DNA of 64,000 nucleotides from an uncultured Pseudomonadota bacterium (GCA_900315145.1 OMYE01000001.1:1-64000), one strand, 5' to 3'; positions 36,850 to 49,920 are shown, counted from the first letter of the stretch. The notes: a model not told the origin generated them from the letters alone. A program made the numbers and translations.

Positions 36850-38709
36850 ATGCTAAAACTACTGGATCAGATTGGCGGAATAATCACCTATATCAGGAAT
36901 TTCTTTATTAACGCCATATTTCTCTTACTGCTGCTGTTATTCTTCTTTGCTTTTCTAATATCAGCATCTCTTTCCGGATCAGATGAAATTCTCGATACCA
37001 ATGAAATAATCTACATTGATATCAGCGACACTATCTACGACGCTCCGCTGATGGAATCTAAAGTAGACAGACTGGTTAACGCCATTAATGGAGTATCCGT
37101 CATTCATATCCATACGGACGAGCTGAAGCAGATTTTTGAAAATGCCGCCCACGATCACGACGTTAAAGCAATTGTACTGAATCTGTCATCCACCAGATAC
37201 ATCCGCATGGATACCCTCAGGGAGCTTGAACCGGCCATCCGTAAATTCAAGGATGCCAAAAAGGATCTGATGATCTACTCAGACAGTTATAATCAGTCCA
37301 CTTACGCTCTGGCCTCATACGGTACCAGAATCGGCATATCCCCTCTCGGCATGGTGGAGATTGCCGGCTGTAACGCCAGAAATCTCTATTTCAAGGATTT
37401 TCTCGACAAGGTGAACGTTACGGTATTCACTCCAAAGGCCGGAACTCATAAAAGCGCAGTTGAACCTTTCAACCGTAACGATATGAGTGAACTGGTAAAA
37501 ACAGAGATGACCGGTATCACCGGCGAACTATGGCAGCAGTACACCGATATCATCGCCAAAAACAGACCGAAAGTTGATATAAACTCCTTCCTGTTTGCCT
37601 CCGACAGTCTCCTGGCCATGCAGGAGGAAACTCCTTATTACAATAACGTGTATCAGCAGAAGGGTGTGGTTGACCTTGTTCTTACGGAAGAGGATTTTCT
37701 GAATGAGGTTTCCAAGAAGTATGATGTCAAGCTTACCTACAATGCAACATCTCACAGATACACCTTTGATACCGTTTCAGCAGATGAATACTATAACATG
37801 ATAGTAGACAGAGCTTCCGCCCGCAGATCAAACTCACAGACCGGAAACATCGGTATTATCTACGGTCTGGGCGATATTGCCTATGACGATCCGAATAACT
37901 CTGATCTGTCAACCTTCTCTCCGGAACATATCATTCCTCTTATTCAGAAGGCCACTACCAACAAATACAGCGCTCTGGTTCTCTATATGAATACTCCTGG
38001 CGGAAGTGTCGATGCATCTGAAGCCATCAGAACAGCCCTGGTCAACTATAAAAAGAAAACCGGCGGCAAGGTTATTGTCTATATGTCAGGCATGACAGCA
38101 TCAGGCGGTTACTGGATATCAACTGTTGCCGACACCATTATAGCCCAGCCTTCAACCATTACCGGCTCAATCGGTGTTTTCGGTATTATGTTCAACGCTC
38201 ATAATCTGACCAATGAAATCGGTCTGCACGAGGACGGTGTGGGTAACAATCCTGAAGGCGTTTTCTCTGTTGCTACGGATTTCTCTGAAAATCAAAAGAG
38301 AATGATTCAGTATGAAATAAACCGCACATACGAGAAATTCATCAGTCTGGTTTCAGAAAGCCGTAAAATTGATCAGGATGACGTGCGCGAACTGGCTCAG
38401 GGTAAGATATATACCGGCAGTAAGGCTCTGGAAATTCATCTTATCGACAAGATAGGCACCTTCAAGGATGCTGTTGAAGAGGCCAAGAAAATTGCCGGTA
38501 ATTATAAAAACGTGAATATTCTGCTCCCTGACGATCACGGCAACAATATCAACATTGTTACCAGAACTCTCATCAAGGCAGTAGCAAAATACGACAGACC
38601 GCTGGCATTAACCATGTTTGACAGCATGATTAAGCAGCATCCGGTTGTAAAAGCCGCCACCCGTAAGGATTACCGCCAGATGGTACAGCCTTATTCATTT
38701 GACAATTAA
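36850..38709 (+). CDS. sppA: Signal peptide peptidase, 67K type
   Basis: Membrane-anchored serine protease that degrades cleaved signal peptides on the periplasmic face. Residues 17-45 are a single membrane anchor (NAIFLLLLLLFFFAFLISAS). The double-length SppA architecture is complete: the N-terminal repeat carries the general base Lys in GTHKSAVEPF, and the C-terminal repeat carries the nucleophile in GMTASGGYWIST followed by STITGSIGVFG. This split Lys/Ser dyad is the hallmark of the E. coli-type enzyme, and 619 residues is the normal length. It is transcribed divergently from guaBA and ends at a strong terminator. Confidence 0.95.
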   Translation: MLKLLDQIGGIITYIRNFFINAIFLLLLLLFFFAFLISASLSGSDEILDTNEIIYIDISDTIYDAPLMESKVDRLVNAINGVSVIHIHTDELKQIFENAAHDHDVKAIVLNLSSTRYIRMDTLRELEPAIRKFKDAKKDLMIYSDSYNQSTYALASYGTRIGISPLGMVEIAGCNARNLYFKDFLDKVNVTVFTPKAGTHKSAVEPFNRNDMSELVKTEMTGITGELWQQYTDIIAKNRPKVDINSFLFASDSLLAMQEETPYYNNVYQQKGVVDLVLTEEDFLNEVSKKYDVKLTYNATSHRYTFDTVSADEYYNMIVDRASARRSNSQTGNIGIIYGLGDIAYDDPNNSDLSTFSPEHIIPLIQKATTNKYSALVLYMNTPGGSVDASEAIRTALVNYKKKTGGKVIVYMSGMTASGGYWISTVADTIIAQPSTITGSIGVFGIMFNAHNLTNEIGLHEDGVGNNPEGVFSVATDFSENQKRMIQYEINRTYEKFISLVSESRKIDQDDVRELAQGKIYTGSKALEIHLIDKIGTFKDAVEEAKKIAGNYKNVNILLPDDHGNNINIVTRTLIKAVAKYDRPLALTMFDSMIKQHPVVKAATRKDYRQMVQPYSFDN

Positions 38710-38792
38710 GTGAACTCCTGCGGAGCTCATACTCCGGATAGCATCCGGAATGCCTTATGACAGCATCCGGACGGCAGTTACAGCTTAAATTC

Positions 38793-38823
38793 AATCCGGT
38801 TCAATACATGAACCGGATTTTTT
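38793..38823 (+). terminator. Terminator of sppA
   Basis: AATCCGGTTCA-ATACA-TGAACCGGATT (11 base pairs) followed by a T-run that touches the stop codon of the convergent antitoxin gene. Confidence 0.9.
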
Positions 38824-39097
38824 ATTCATCCAAAATATCTTTGAGAGCCTCATCAAAAGAACTGTACTTCTTGTAGCGTTCCGGATGCTTCATCATTTCT
38901 TCCGCCTCCTCTATAGCTTTTATTGTTTCAGCATTAGGTTCTGACGGAATATCGAACGGCAGCTCACCTCTCGCCACAGCTTCCTCTAAAAATAAAGTAA
39001 CGGCCGAATCCATATTAAGTCCCAGCTTTTTAAATAAAGCCTCCGCCTTTTCTTTAAGCTCACTCTCAATACTCACGTTAATGATTGATAACGGCAT
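38822..39097 (-). CDS. RelB/DinJ-family antitoxin, no adjacent toxin
   Basis: A 91-residue antitoxin. The N-terminal ribbon-helix-helix (SIINVSIESELKEKAEALFKKLGLNMDSAVTLFLEEAVARGELPFDI) is a near-ideal RelB/DinJ DNA-binding and dimerisation region; the acidic, helical C-terminus would wrap a RelE/YafQ-type mRNA interferase. The ATG at 39097 is chosen over an upstream start because AGAGGTGAT lies just ahead and it begins MPLSIINVS. No toxin gene follows: the sppA terminator is immediately downstream, and glgX is upstream. It is therefore an orphan antitoxin, perhaps a remnant or an anti-addiction/regulatory protein. Confidence 0.87.
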   Translation of the reverse strand: MPLSIINVSIESELKEKAEALFKKLGLNMDSAVTLFLEEAVARGELPFDIPSEPNAETIKAIEEAEEMMKHPERYKKYSSFDEALKDILDE

Positions 39098-39153
39098 ATC
39101 ATCACCTCTCAAAATATGTAAACAGGCAAACTCATAAGTTAAAGTAATAAGAC

Positions 39154-39195
39154 AAAAAAAATGGCTGTAGCCGGATAAGGCAAAAAAACAGCCAT
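39154..39195 (-). terminator. Terminator of the glgBX transcript
   Basis: On the minus strand ATGGCTGT pairs with ACAGCCAT around a 19-base loop, followed by seven T; 76 bases past the glgX stop. Confidence 0.75.
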
Positions 39196-39271
39196 AATCA
39201 TTTATTCTAAAAAAGGCATCCTTAAAACGGTGCGTTACCGTCGCTTCAACACACCGCTTAAATTCACCAGT

Positions 39272-41548
39272 TTAATTGCGCCGGGTCAGTGTTGACAGGA
39301 CGCCCTTCGGTAGAACATTACCGATTTCCCTGTAGTGGTCGGATACAGTTCTGGCCACGCTTCTCTGCATGCTTCTCTTCCGAGACAAGAGTGAGTTTTC
39401 CCTGCTGATAACGGCACAGGATCTCTTTGCCGGCTTCTTATATGAAGAGAAGACAATCTGTTCATCAACCTGTTTAAGGAGTTTCATACACAGTGAACAG
39501 CATACCGGAATCAGGCCGTTAACGTCACCGAACCGCTCAGGAACCCCGTTTTCCTCTGAAGTATCCATAATGGCACTCCAGGCCATACCGGCAGATGGCT
39601 CAGGCAGATGGAAGCAGATATCGTAACGACTGGCGTTAAAGAGAATTATATAACGTTCACCGTTGGCTGCACGATCGCCGATATCCAGCATAAAGGCCTG
39701 AGAAACAGGAGATGACCATTCATTATCCTCAAGCTTGCTGCCGTTCGGATGATACCAGTCAACATTATGCTGTACTCCTGCCTGACGCCTGAAATTGTCA
39801 CCGCTTAACTGCAGATCGGTAAACACCTTCGAGGACCGACGGATTCTGGTCAGGAGACTCACAAAATCGTAAAGATTCTTCTGTGAGATATTCAGATCCC
39901 AGTTGACATAGCTGGTATCATTATCCTGACAGTAGGCATTGTTATTCCCCTTCTGGGTACGGGATATTTCATCACCGGCCACAATGTGAGGTATACCCTG
40001 GGACAGCATTACAGTGGCCAGCATATTACGCTTAACCTGCTGACGCTTGCGCAGAATGGAAGGATTCTTGGTCGGTCCCTCTTCACCCCAGTTATAGGAC
40101 ACATTATTGCTTGTACCGTCACGGTTATGCTCACCGTTGGCCTCATTGTGACGATCATTGTAACTTACCAGATCCTCAAGGGTAAAGCCGTCATGGTAAC
40201 TTACAAAGTTCACAGAGGAGTTAACGGAACGGATGTTCTTCGGATAAAGATCACGGGAACCGAGAAGACGGGTGGCAAACTCACCCATTTTTCCCTGATC
40301 TCCGCGCCAGAAGGATCTTACAGTATCACGGTATCTGTCATTCTGTTCACTCCACTGGGACGGGAACTGTCCGACTCTGTAGCCGAAACCGCCGATATCC
40401 CACGGCTCACCGATAAGAATGCACTGATTAATTACCGGATCTGCATGACAGGCCTTAAAGAAGGTACCATGAGTTTCAAAAGAGTTGAACACATAAGGTG
40501 TGGTTTCTCTGGCCACAGTAACCGCAAGGTCGAAACGGAAGCCGTCAACCTGCATCTCAGTAAGCCAGTAACGCATAGAATCAAGAATAATTCTCAATCC
40601 CGGCTCACTTGAGGCATTAAAGCTGTTACCACATCCGGTTACATTGGTTGTAGCCTCGTAATTAACGCTCTTATCATTATTGAGCTCATAGACATAGTAA
40701 TTACGGCTGTCAAAGCCTCTGAATGAAACATTCGGGCCACCGAAGCCGCCTTCAGCAGTATGGTTGTAAACCACGTCAAGGAGCACGGCAATACCGGCAC
40801 GATGCAGCTCGCGCACCATGGTCTTGAATTCTGTTACTGCATCCTTATAGGCATATCCCGGTTCAGGTGACATGAAGCTGATAGGGTTGTAGCCCCAGTA
40901 GTTGGTAAGCCCCATATCCACCAGACGGGATTCGTCCATTTTGGCAAAAATAGGCATCAGCTGAACTGCGGTAATCCCTAGATTCTTGAGATATTTAATA
41001 ACCTCTGGCTGACACAGACCTAAATATGTACCGCGGTATTCTTCAGGAACCCATGGATTTAACTTGGTAAAGCCTTTGACATGAGTTTCATAAATGATTG
41101 TTTTATCCTTGGTAATGCCGGGTTTCTTAACCCCCTGCCAGTCGAAATCACTATCATCCACGACAACAGATTTACTAATGAATTTACCTGAATCATTCAG
41201 ATAAAGATCGTAATTCCACTGCTGCGGTCTGTTAAGTTTTTTGGCATAAGGATCGAGAAGGAGCTTGGACGGATCAAACATCAGGCCGCCCTTCGGATCA
41301 TTTGCCCCGTCTACACTGTACGCATAAAGCTGACCGGGCTTAACATCAGTAACAAAGCCATACCATATGCCGTCATGCTTTTCAGGAAGATCAAAACGGA
41401 CGATTTCCTGTTCGTCATCAGTGTACAGAATAAGAGTAACCCTGGTCGCTTCAGGAGCCCATACACTAAAATTACAGCCCTTATCACGGACAAAGGCCCC
41501 TAAAGGGGCCTCTTTTCCGGACATGAGCATAAAATGCTCATTTGTCAT
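39272..41548 (-). CDS. glgX: Glycogen debranching enzyme
   Basis: A GH13 isoamylase-type enzyme that hydrolyses alpha-1,6 branches of glycogen limit dextrin. It has an N-terminal CBM48-like domain (GAFVRDKGCNFSVWAPEATRV), the barrel motifs LLDVVYNHT, VDGFRFDLAV (nucleophile Asp), LIGEPWDIGG (acid/base Glu) and NFVSYHDGFTL. At 758 residues it is longer than usual GlgX (about 660-720). The last 60 residues are basic and atypical (KKPAKRSCAVISRENSLLSRKR), although the ending VLPKGVLSTLTR fits a beta-sandwich end, so I regard the gene as intact. It begins six bases after glgB, clearly co-transcribed. Confidence 0.93.
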   Translation of the reverse strand: MTNEHFMLMSGKEAPLGAFVRDKGCNFSVWAPEATRVTLILYTDDEQEIVRFDLPEKHDGIWYGFVTDVKPGQLYAYSVDGANDPKGGLMFDPSKLLLDPYAKKLNRPQQWNYDLYLNDSGKFISKSVVVDDSDFDWQGVKKPGITKDKTIIYETHVKGFTKLNPWVPEEYRGTYLGLCQPEVIKYLKNLGITAVQLMPIFAKMDESRLVDMGLTNYWGYNPISFMSPEPGYAYKDAVTEFKTMVRELHRAGIAVLLDVVYNHTAEGGFGGPNVSFRGFDSRNYYVYELNNDKSVNYEATTNVTGCGNSFNASSEPGLRIILDSMRYWLTEMQVDGFRFDLAVTVARETTPYVFNSFETHGTFFKACHADPVINQCILIGEPWDIGGFGYRVGQFPSQWSEQNDRYRDTVRSFWRGDQGKMGEFATRLLGSRDLYPKNIRSVNSSVNFVSYHDGFTLEDLVSYNDRHNEANGEHNRDGTSNNVSYNWGEEGPTKNPSILRKRQQVKRNMLATVMLSQGIPHIVAGDEISRTQKGNNNAYCQDNDTSYVNWDLNISQKNLYDFVSLLTRIRRSSKVFTDLQLSGDNFRRQAGVQHNVDWYHPNGSKLEDNEWSSPVSQAFMLDIGDRAANGERYIILFNASRYDICFHLPEPSAGMAWSAIMDTSEENGVPERFGDVNGLIPVCCSLCMKLLKQVDEQIVFSSYKKPAKRSCAVISRENSLLSRKRSMQRSVARTVSDHYREIGNVLPKGVLSTLTRRN

Positions 41549-41554
41549 ATTTTA

Positions 41555-43741
<2,187 letters not shown>

Positions 43742-44020
43742 TAAGTGTTCCTTATTTTATTTTTGCTGTACTACTTACTTTATTTATTCTTATACTTGGG
43801 CACATCAAAAAAATGTTGGCCTCTGCAAAAACTACTCTCACCGGACATTTCTTGGTTCCGGAGGTAGACAGAATATCTTAAATCGCCGAAGCAACAAGAA
43901 TATCTGTACAGAATTGTATATATCCTTAGATTATTACACTTTTTAGAAAAATTTAGGTTAATGATTGCGAATATTGTCGATTGGATCATTATATTTACAA
44001 TTATTTCTGCACATAAAAAA

Positions 44021-44054
44021 AATGAAAACGATTTTTATTTATAAAAATTTCATT
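44021..44054. promoter_or_regulatory. Imperfect inverted repeat upstream of glgB
   Basis: AATGAA...TTCATT flank ATTTTTAT-TT-ATAAAAAT, with AACG bulging on the left; the left side reads TGAAAACGATTTTTA, which resembles LacI-family half-site patterns with a central CG. It may be an operator or just an AT-rich hairpin. Confidence 0.35.
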
Positions 44055-44274
44055 GATTATTTTTGATATCGTGTAAAAATGACTGTTTTTCAATCACAAC
44101 TAATTATTATATCTCAAACAATATTGATATATTATAATTCTATACAGTTATATGTATATCTATTAAACAAATAGTCTAATACTGAAAAATATATTTTTTA
44201 ATAAAACAAAATATATAAATACCTTTATGGCAGCATCAGCCGATACAATCAGATGATAATATTTTTGAGAGCAC

Positions 44275-44297
44275 AAAAAAGGGGGCTGTGCGCCCCC
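44275..44297 (-). terminator. Terminator of malQ
   Basis: On the minus strand GGGGGC-GCACA-GCCCCC is followed by six T, 34 bases past the malQ stop. A very GC-rich, strong hairpin. Confidence 0.92.
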
Positions 44298-44330
44298 CTC
44301 CGTATTCTTACAAAACAAAATCAGATCAGA

Positions 44331-46529
44331 TTAGTTTCTGCTGGCCTTGGCACGAGCTTCAGTCATCTTCTTGAGAAGTGACTTGATTTCACGGTTTGAG
44401 AAAATCTCGCTCAGGTTCTTGCTAATCTTACGTCTCCAGTTAGGATATTCGTTTGAAGTACCTGGAACATTAACTGGCTTATCCATACCTAACCAGTCTT
44501 CGATCTGAGTACTGAACAGAGCACAGTTACCGAGACACATGTGAATCTGCATGCCGTCTCTGAGCTCCTTGCTCATCGGACAGTTATGAGCATCTCTTGA
44601 AACCTTATCAGAGATAACCTGATGCCAGTGCAGACTGTCAAGAATTCTCTGCTGGTCTTCAGTACGAGCTGCACTGATAGAAGCAACTGCAGCATCATCA
44701 TATAAACCGAGCTGCTTACCGAGAGTAAGGTCACTGTGACTCCACCAGCCTTCAATAGTAGGCATATCGTGGGTTGACAGTGCACTCATAGCCTGTTCAA
44801 CGTAATCCTTAGGAGAAATGAAGCCACCGTCGGTTTCACTCTTTTCCCAGAAGAAAATCTTATATGAATGGATACCGGCATCACGGAGAATTGACTTCAT
44901 TTCTGCAGGTACTGTACCAAGATCTTCACCGATGATGAGACACTTGTTACGCTGAGACTCGAGAGCAAGAATACCAACCAGATCATGAACACGGTAGTAA
45001 ACATATACACCCTGCTTTGCAGATGCTGCAGGAGGAACCCACCATAAACGCAGAAGTGACATTGCATGGTCGATACGTAATGAGCCGCAGTGCTGCATAT
45101 TGGATCTGAACAGATCAATAATAGGCTGATACTTGGCACCGATTAACTTCATAGGATCCATTGGAGGTAAACCCCAGTTCTGTCCTAAAGGTCCTAACGG
45201 ATCTGGTGGAGCACCGACAGATGCCTTCACACAATAGAGACTGCCGTTAGCCCAAATTTCCTCTGAACCTTCAGACACACCTACAGCCAAGTCTCTGTAG
45301 ATACCTACAGTCATCTTAGCATCCTTTGAAGCCTGATGAGCCTGTTCTAACTGTTCGTCAGCAATGAACTGGAGATACATATAGAACTCAACATCCATTT
45401 CATGGAGATTCATCCATTCCTTTGCAACGTAGTCACTGTATTTCTTAAAACCGTCTCTCCATACAGGCCAGCCCCATGCATTATCTCTGTCAATCTGATA
45501 GAAATGATTCATAAGAGCATCATAACCTGCCATAGCCTTCAATGATTCGCCACCGCGTTCCTTGAATTCGGCATATGCTTTACCGCGCTTGGTACGGTTA
45601 TCGAAAAGACTCTTCTGACCTTCAAAAAGCTTACGTAAAACTTCGAGCTTGAGTTCCATTACGCCGGTATAGTCTACGTAATCCTTTTCACGCAATTCCT
45701 TTAACTTCTTCTGGAACGGAGCAGAAGCAACATACTTGCGGACTTCATCATTCTTCTTGAATTCATCAGTATTTTCAGGGTTAATGTAGATTACATTAAG
45801 CCATCTGCGTGATGAAGGGCTGTACGGACTTGCTGATTCAGGATTTGCAGGATATGCTGCATGGATAGGGTTAACACCTACAAAACCGGCACCGTTTTCA
45901 GCCAGATATACAATTAAATCCTTGAGATCACCAAAATCACCGATACCCCAGTTCTTTTCAGATCTTAAAGCATAGAGCTGAACGCTAGGACCCCATACCT
46001 TGGCCCCCTGTTCAATGCTTTCAGGCTTGTAGCAGGCACGAGGACAGATGATAAGACGCATCGGATTGAATGTTCTTTCAACTGTCTTAAAGGTAATATC
46101 GTGATAGCCGAGAGGCAGTGCAACAATCAGGTTTGTCTTGTATTCGATGTACTCAATACCGTTTACAGTACGTGAATATGCACGAGTATTTTTGTCAACT
46201 GAGAATTTACCCTGACATTTAACGCCGTTTTCTTGAACAACGTGATATTCAATTTCATTGTTAGACTCATTTTCTGTAAGTCTTAAGGTAATTTCTATTG
46301 CCTTGTTTTCAGTAGTTACAAAAACAGGTTCTGTACCACTTACAAACAATGCATCCTGTTCTGCTCCGAACTGAGCTGCCAATGCTTCCTGATCGTCAAC
46401 ATTATAGCCCAGCGCCTTTAAACACTGGAGCTTGCATTCATCTGAAATAATTACCTGCTGACCACTAGCATCGATGTATTCACTTGCGATACCACGTGCG
46501 TAAGCAATCTGTTCAATTAAATTAGCCAT
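44331..46529 (-). CDS. malQ: 4-alpha-glucanotransferase (amylomaltase)
   Basis: A GH77 enzyme that transfers glucan segments between maltodextrins and releases glucose. The first 150 residues are the N-terminal beta-sandwich region found in long MalQ. The barrel has WGPSVQLYALRSEKNWGIGD, the nucleophile in LRIDHAMSLLRLWW, the acid/base in IIGEDLGTVP, and STHDMPTIEGWW. The 732-residue length is right for the proteobacterial form. It has its own terminator. A perfect CRP palindrome lies about 330 bases upstream, a plausible catabolite control point if the transcript has a long leader. Confidence 0.95.
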   Translation of the reverse strand: MANLIEQIAYARGIASEYIDASGQQVIISDECKLQCLKALGYNVDDQEALAAQFGAEQDALFVSGTEPVFVTTENKAIEITLRLTENESNNEIEYHVVQENGVKCQGKFSVDKNTRAYSRTVNGIEYIEYKTNLIVALPLGYHDITFKTVERTFNPMRLIICPRACYKPESIEQGAKVWGPSVQLYALRSEKNWGIGDFGDLKDLIVYLAENGAGFVGVNPIHAAYPANPESASPYSPSSRRWLNVIYINPENTDEFKKNDEVRKYVASAPFQKKLKELREKDYVDYTGVMELKLEVLRKLFEGQKSLFDNRTKRGKAYAEFKERGGESLKAMAGYDALMNHFYQIDRDNAWGWPVWRDGFKKYSDYVAKEWMNLHEMDVEFYMYLQFIADEQLEQAHQASKDAKMTVGIYRDLAVGVSEGSEEIWANGSLYCVKASVGAPPDPLGPLGQNWGLPPMDPMKLIGAKYQPIIDLFRSNMQHCGSLRIDHAMSLLRLWWVPPAASAKQGVYVYYRVHDLVGILALESQRNKCLIIGEDLGTVPAEMKSILRDAGIHSYKIFFWEKSETDGGFISPKDYVEQAMSALSTHDMPTIEGWWSHSDLTLGKQLGLYDDAAVASISAARTEDQQRILDSLHWHQVISDKVSRDAHNCPMSKELRDGMQIHMCLGNCALFSTQIEDWLGMDKPVNVPGTSNEYPNWRRKISKNLSEIFSNREIKSLLKKMTEARAKASRN

Positions 46530-47467
46530 ATTTATAAAATTCCCAATTAGAATAGGTTGTTTATTTCCTTATATTTTATCAGAATTCAAAAAAAATGTCG
46601 GTCAAATTTTAATATTTAATATGAATATTTCATCAAATTTGCATTTTATACAGTAGCATAATATTACCGGTTTATATTTTATTCTATGTATTTAACAATC
46701 AGAGGCTACCGAGCACAATTTATTTGTTATATTATTCTATATATAAATAATCTGAATTAATACATACTTAACATTTAATAAAAACTGGTTTCACAAATTC
46801 TGATTTTTTCTTTTTAAAAAATTTTTTGTCATTTTCAGAGACTGAAATTTTGAATTATGTGATAAATATCACATGATTAGATATGTCAGCCCCCGAGAAA
46901 AACCGATTAAGGCGTTCGAATTATTTTCTAAAAATCCAATCCAGTTAACAAAATATCAATTGATTTTGTTTTATTTTTGTGCATTTTTACCACTTAAAAT
47001 TAACCGATACTGTAAAAATAAAACTCACAAAAGAATACATCACGGGAATCCCCTTTTTCCCTGTAAGTCTGCAGACGTTTTTAGAAAAAACCACCGGATA
47101 AGAAAATTTCCTGTAAAATTTCAGATAAAAGCATTTCATGAATAATCAATAAAAAAAACAGACAATAGTTAGTTTACTCTGCCTCACAGTCCTTTACGGA
47201 TTTCATAAATCACAGCATTCAATTACGTTTCAGTACCAGATATTTAAACAACTCAGCAATATCAGGCCATACTCATATAAATTCACAAAAATGCTAGTCA
47301 TCAGGCATTACAGTGCTCCTAACATTGATTAATAAGAAGAATTGATAAATGATATACCTAAATAAAATGAAAACTGACCGCAGTATCCCGCTTAAACGTA
47401 AAGATATAAGAGAACTATCTGCAGTCAGACCGGTAGCTTTTAATTCAACAGAAACGGAGGAACCGTG
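46530..47467. other. AT-rich region upstream of malQ
   Basis: The 938 bases hold a perfect CRP-type palindrome and no gene I can support. A 90-codon frame starting at 46873 on the plus strand begins inside that palindrome, lacks a ribosome binding site and resembles nothing known. The rest is low-complexity AT-rich sequence. Confidence 0.5.
46858..46873. promoter_or_regulatory. CRP (cAMP receptor protein) binding site
   Basis: TGTGATAAATATCACA matches the CRP consensus TGTGA-N6-TCACA exactly, and flanking A and T extend the symmetry to 18 bases. It lies 329 bases upstream of malQ, divergent from a gene-free region. Activation of malQ by CRP would fit maltodextrin metabolism, but the distance requires a distant promoter. 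Confidence 0.7.
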
Positions 47468-48070
47468 ATGTTCAAACTGCCCACCCATATAAAACCAAAG
47501 TATCTGTGCCTCTCTATACTCGCACTGTCTTTATGTGCAGCTGCATCAACTAAAATGGAGGATTACATTAACTTTACACTGAAGATTGAAGATTCAATGG
47601 GCAAAGGAAAAATAACCGGGGCTTTTGCCATGAAGGATAATCTGAATCCGGAAAATCACCAGATAGACAGTACCTCAAGAAAAATGTTGATTCAAAGAGT
47701 AGATCAGAATAATAAAACAATCTGGAAGGTACAGGACTTTGTTCAGGACTGCGAAGTTGACAATTCATTAGAGCTTGCCGCCCCTGTTACCATAACAGAC
47801 CTTGACGGCAACGGATACAATGAAATATGGATGGTATACCGACTCGCCTGTCGTGGCGATATCAGTCCATCAGCCATGAAAATCATAATGTATGAAGGTA
47901 CCACCAAATATGCCATGAGAGGAGAAAGTCTAGTCTATTTTCCTGACGGGGACGGCGGGATGCAGGGTTCCGGAGGAAGCTACAAATATGATGAAGCCTT
48001 TGCCGACGGCAAATCCGAATTTCTTTCTTATGCAAAATCACTCTGGGAACGGTATAAACGGGAATTTTAA
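47468..48070 (+). CDS. Secreted protein, M949_RS01915-like family
   Basis: A 200-residue exported protein. A signal peptide (LCLSILALSLCAAAS) ends near residue 27. The mature part carries TDLDGNGYNEIWMVYRLACRGDISP followed by AMKIIMYEGTTKYAMRG. This matches my memory of the family annotated as M949_RS01915 surface polysaccharide biosynthesis protein; that name does not rest on proven function. The DLDGNGYNE stretch resembles a calcium-binding loop. The ATG at 47468 is preferred over the GTG one codon earlier because GGAGGAA lies eight bases upstream. No operon partners. Confidence 0.75.
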   Translation: MFKLPTHIKPKYLCLSILALSLCAAASTKMEDYINFTLKIEDSMGKGKITGAFAMKDNLNPENHQIDSTSRKMLIQRVDQNNKTIWKVQDFVQDCEVDNSLELAAPVTITDLDGNGYNEIWMVYRLACRGDISPSAMKIIMYEGTTKYAMRGESLVYFPDGDGGMQGSGGSYKYDEAFADGKSEFLSYAKSLWERYKREF

Positions 48071-48076
48071 CAGCTA

Positions 48077-48114
48077 TCCTCTGTCATTCCCTGAAAAATA
48101 CAGATGACAGAGGA
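48077..48114 (+). repeat. 11-bp inverted repeat after the secreted protein gene
   Basis: TCCTCTGTCAT (48077-48087) is perfectly inverted at 48104-48114 with a 16-base loop, starting seven bases past the stop codon. It lacks a T-run, so it may be an mRNA-stabilising or Rho-assisted 3' hairpin. Confidence 0.55.
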
Positions 48115-48704
48115 CAATATGAATTATATCCTTTCTGTACATCTCATCTTTTCCACTAAATTTTGTAGAAAAGGAAAGTAGTGTATACATGTCACCAACC
48201 TTCCTACGGACGCCAGCATATAAAAAATTGCATTCACCATAACAGAATGACAGACTCGGCAATGAACGCATGTTTTGCAGATGAACCAGGTTATGAAAAT
48301 ATTTTATTCATGTAAAGTGCTCGGTCTGAGGATGCATAGCTCTAAATTTCAAACCATGTCATAACAAAATGTTTTAGCTCGTGGGAATGAGCCATCAAAA
48401 TTTAATGCTGACCGATCCATGAATACAAAACATGATATATATCTGAGTTTTACGGACTTATGCAGTAATACCAGCATATCAGCTGTATCTGGTCTGTATC
48501 ATTTACCAAGAGTTCATGCAGGCAGCACCGGCCTTTCCTTCATTATAATTGATATTTTTTTACCTAATTAATTGTCTCCCTGCTTTATACCGTCTGATAT
48601 AATTCAATATAAAATCCACAAACCATCAAAAATGTTTACGAATTCAAGCTTTTTTTTAAACATTTTAGACTTTATTCACAACACAGCCTAGACACTTAAA
48701 AATG

Positions 48705-48733
48705 TTGTCTATTAACAATAAATGTACTATAAT
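48705..48733 (+). promoter_or_regulatory. Strong sigma-70 promoter of gapA
   Basis: TTGTCT, 17 bases, TATAAT, placing transcription start about 97 bases before the gapA ATG. A perfect -10 box with ideal spacing suits a highly expressed glycolytic gene. Confidence 0.75.
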
Positions 48734-48831
48734 ACAAGCCAATTCAAGCAATAAGCTTTTTTAAGGCCTTAAACATGTTTCATAACACAGGTTTTAAGGT
48801 TGTTTTCACTAACCATAATTTTAGGTATTAA

Positions 48832-49851
<1,020 letters not shown>

Positions 49852-49892
49852 TTTGAATTTATCTTATTAACTTAGTTAGATAAATGTTCAAA

Positions 49893-49920
49893 AAGAGAGT
49901 CGTCAGACTCTCTTTTTTTT
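49893..49920 (+). terminator. Terminator of gapA
   Basis: AAGAGAGTC-GTCA-GACTCTCTT followed by a run of T, 42 bases past the stop. Confidence 0.92.

Larger units (their letters stand above)
43742..44330. other. Intergenic region, malQ/glgB
   Basis: The 589 AT-rich bases contain the malQ terminator at the right end, an inverted repeat at 44021-44054 and presumably the glgB promoter. The presence of the terminator means glgBX is transcribed separately from malQ. A 69-codon frame at 43780-43989 has no ribosome site and is not called. Confidence 0.5.

Noticed and set aside
39272..39470. Possible frameshift at the C-terminus of glgX
   Set aside because: The tail is basic and atypical, but alternative frames do not restore a better GlgX ending, and the last residues fit a beta-sandwich end.
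46873..47145. 90-codon frame after the CRP palindrome
   Set aside because: The start lies within the palindrome with no ribosome binding site, and the protein is basic and low-complexity, as expected of AT-rich noncoding DNA.
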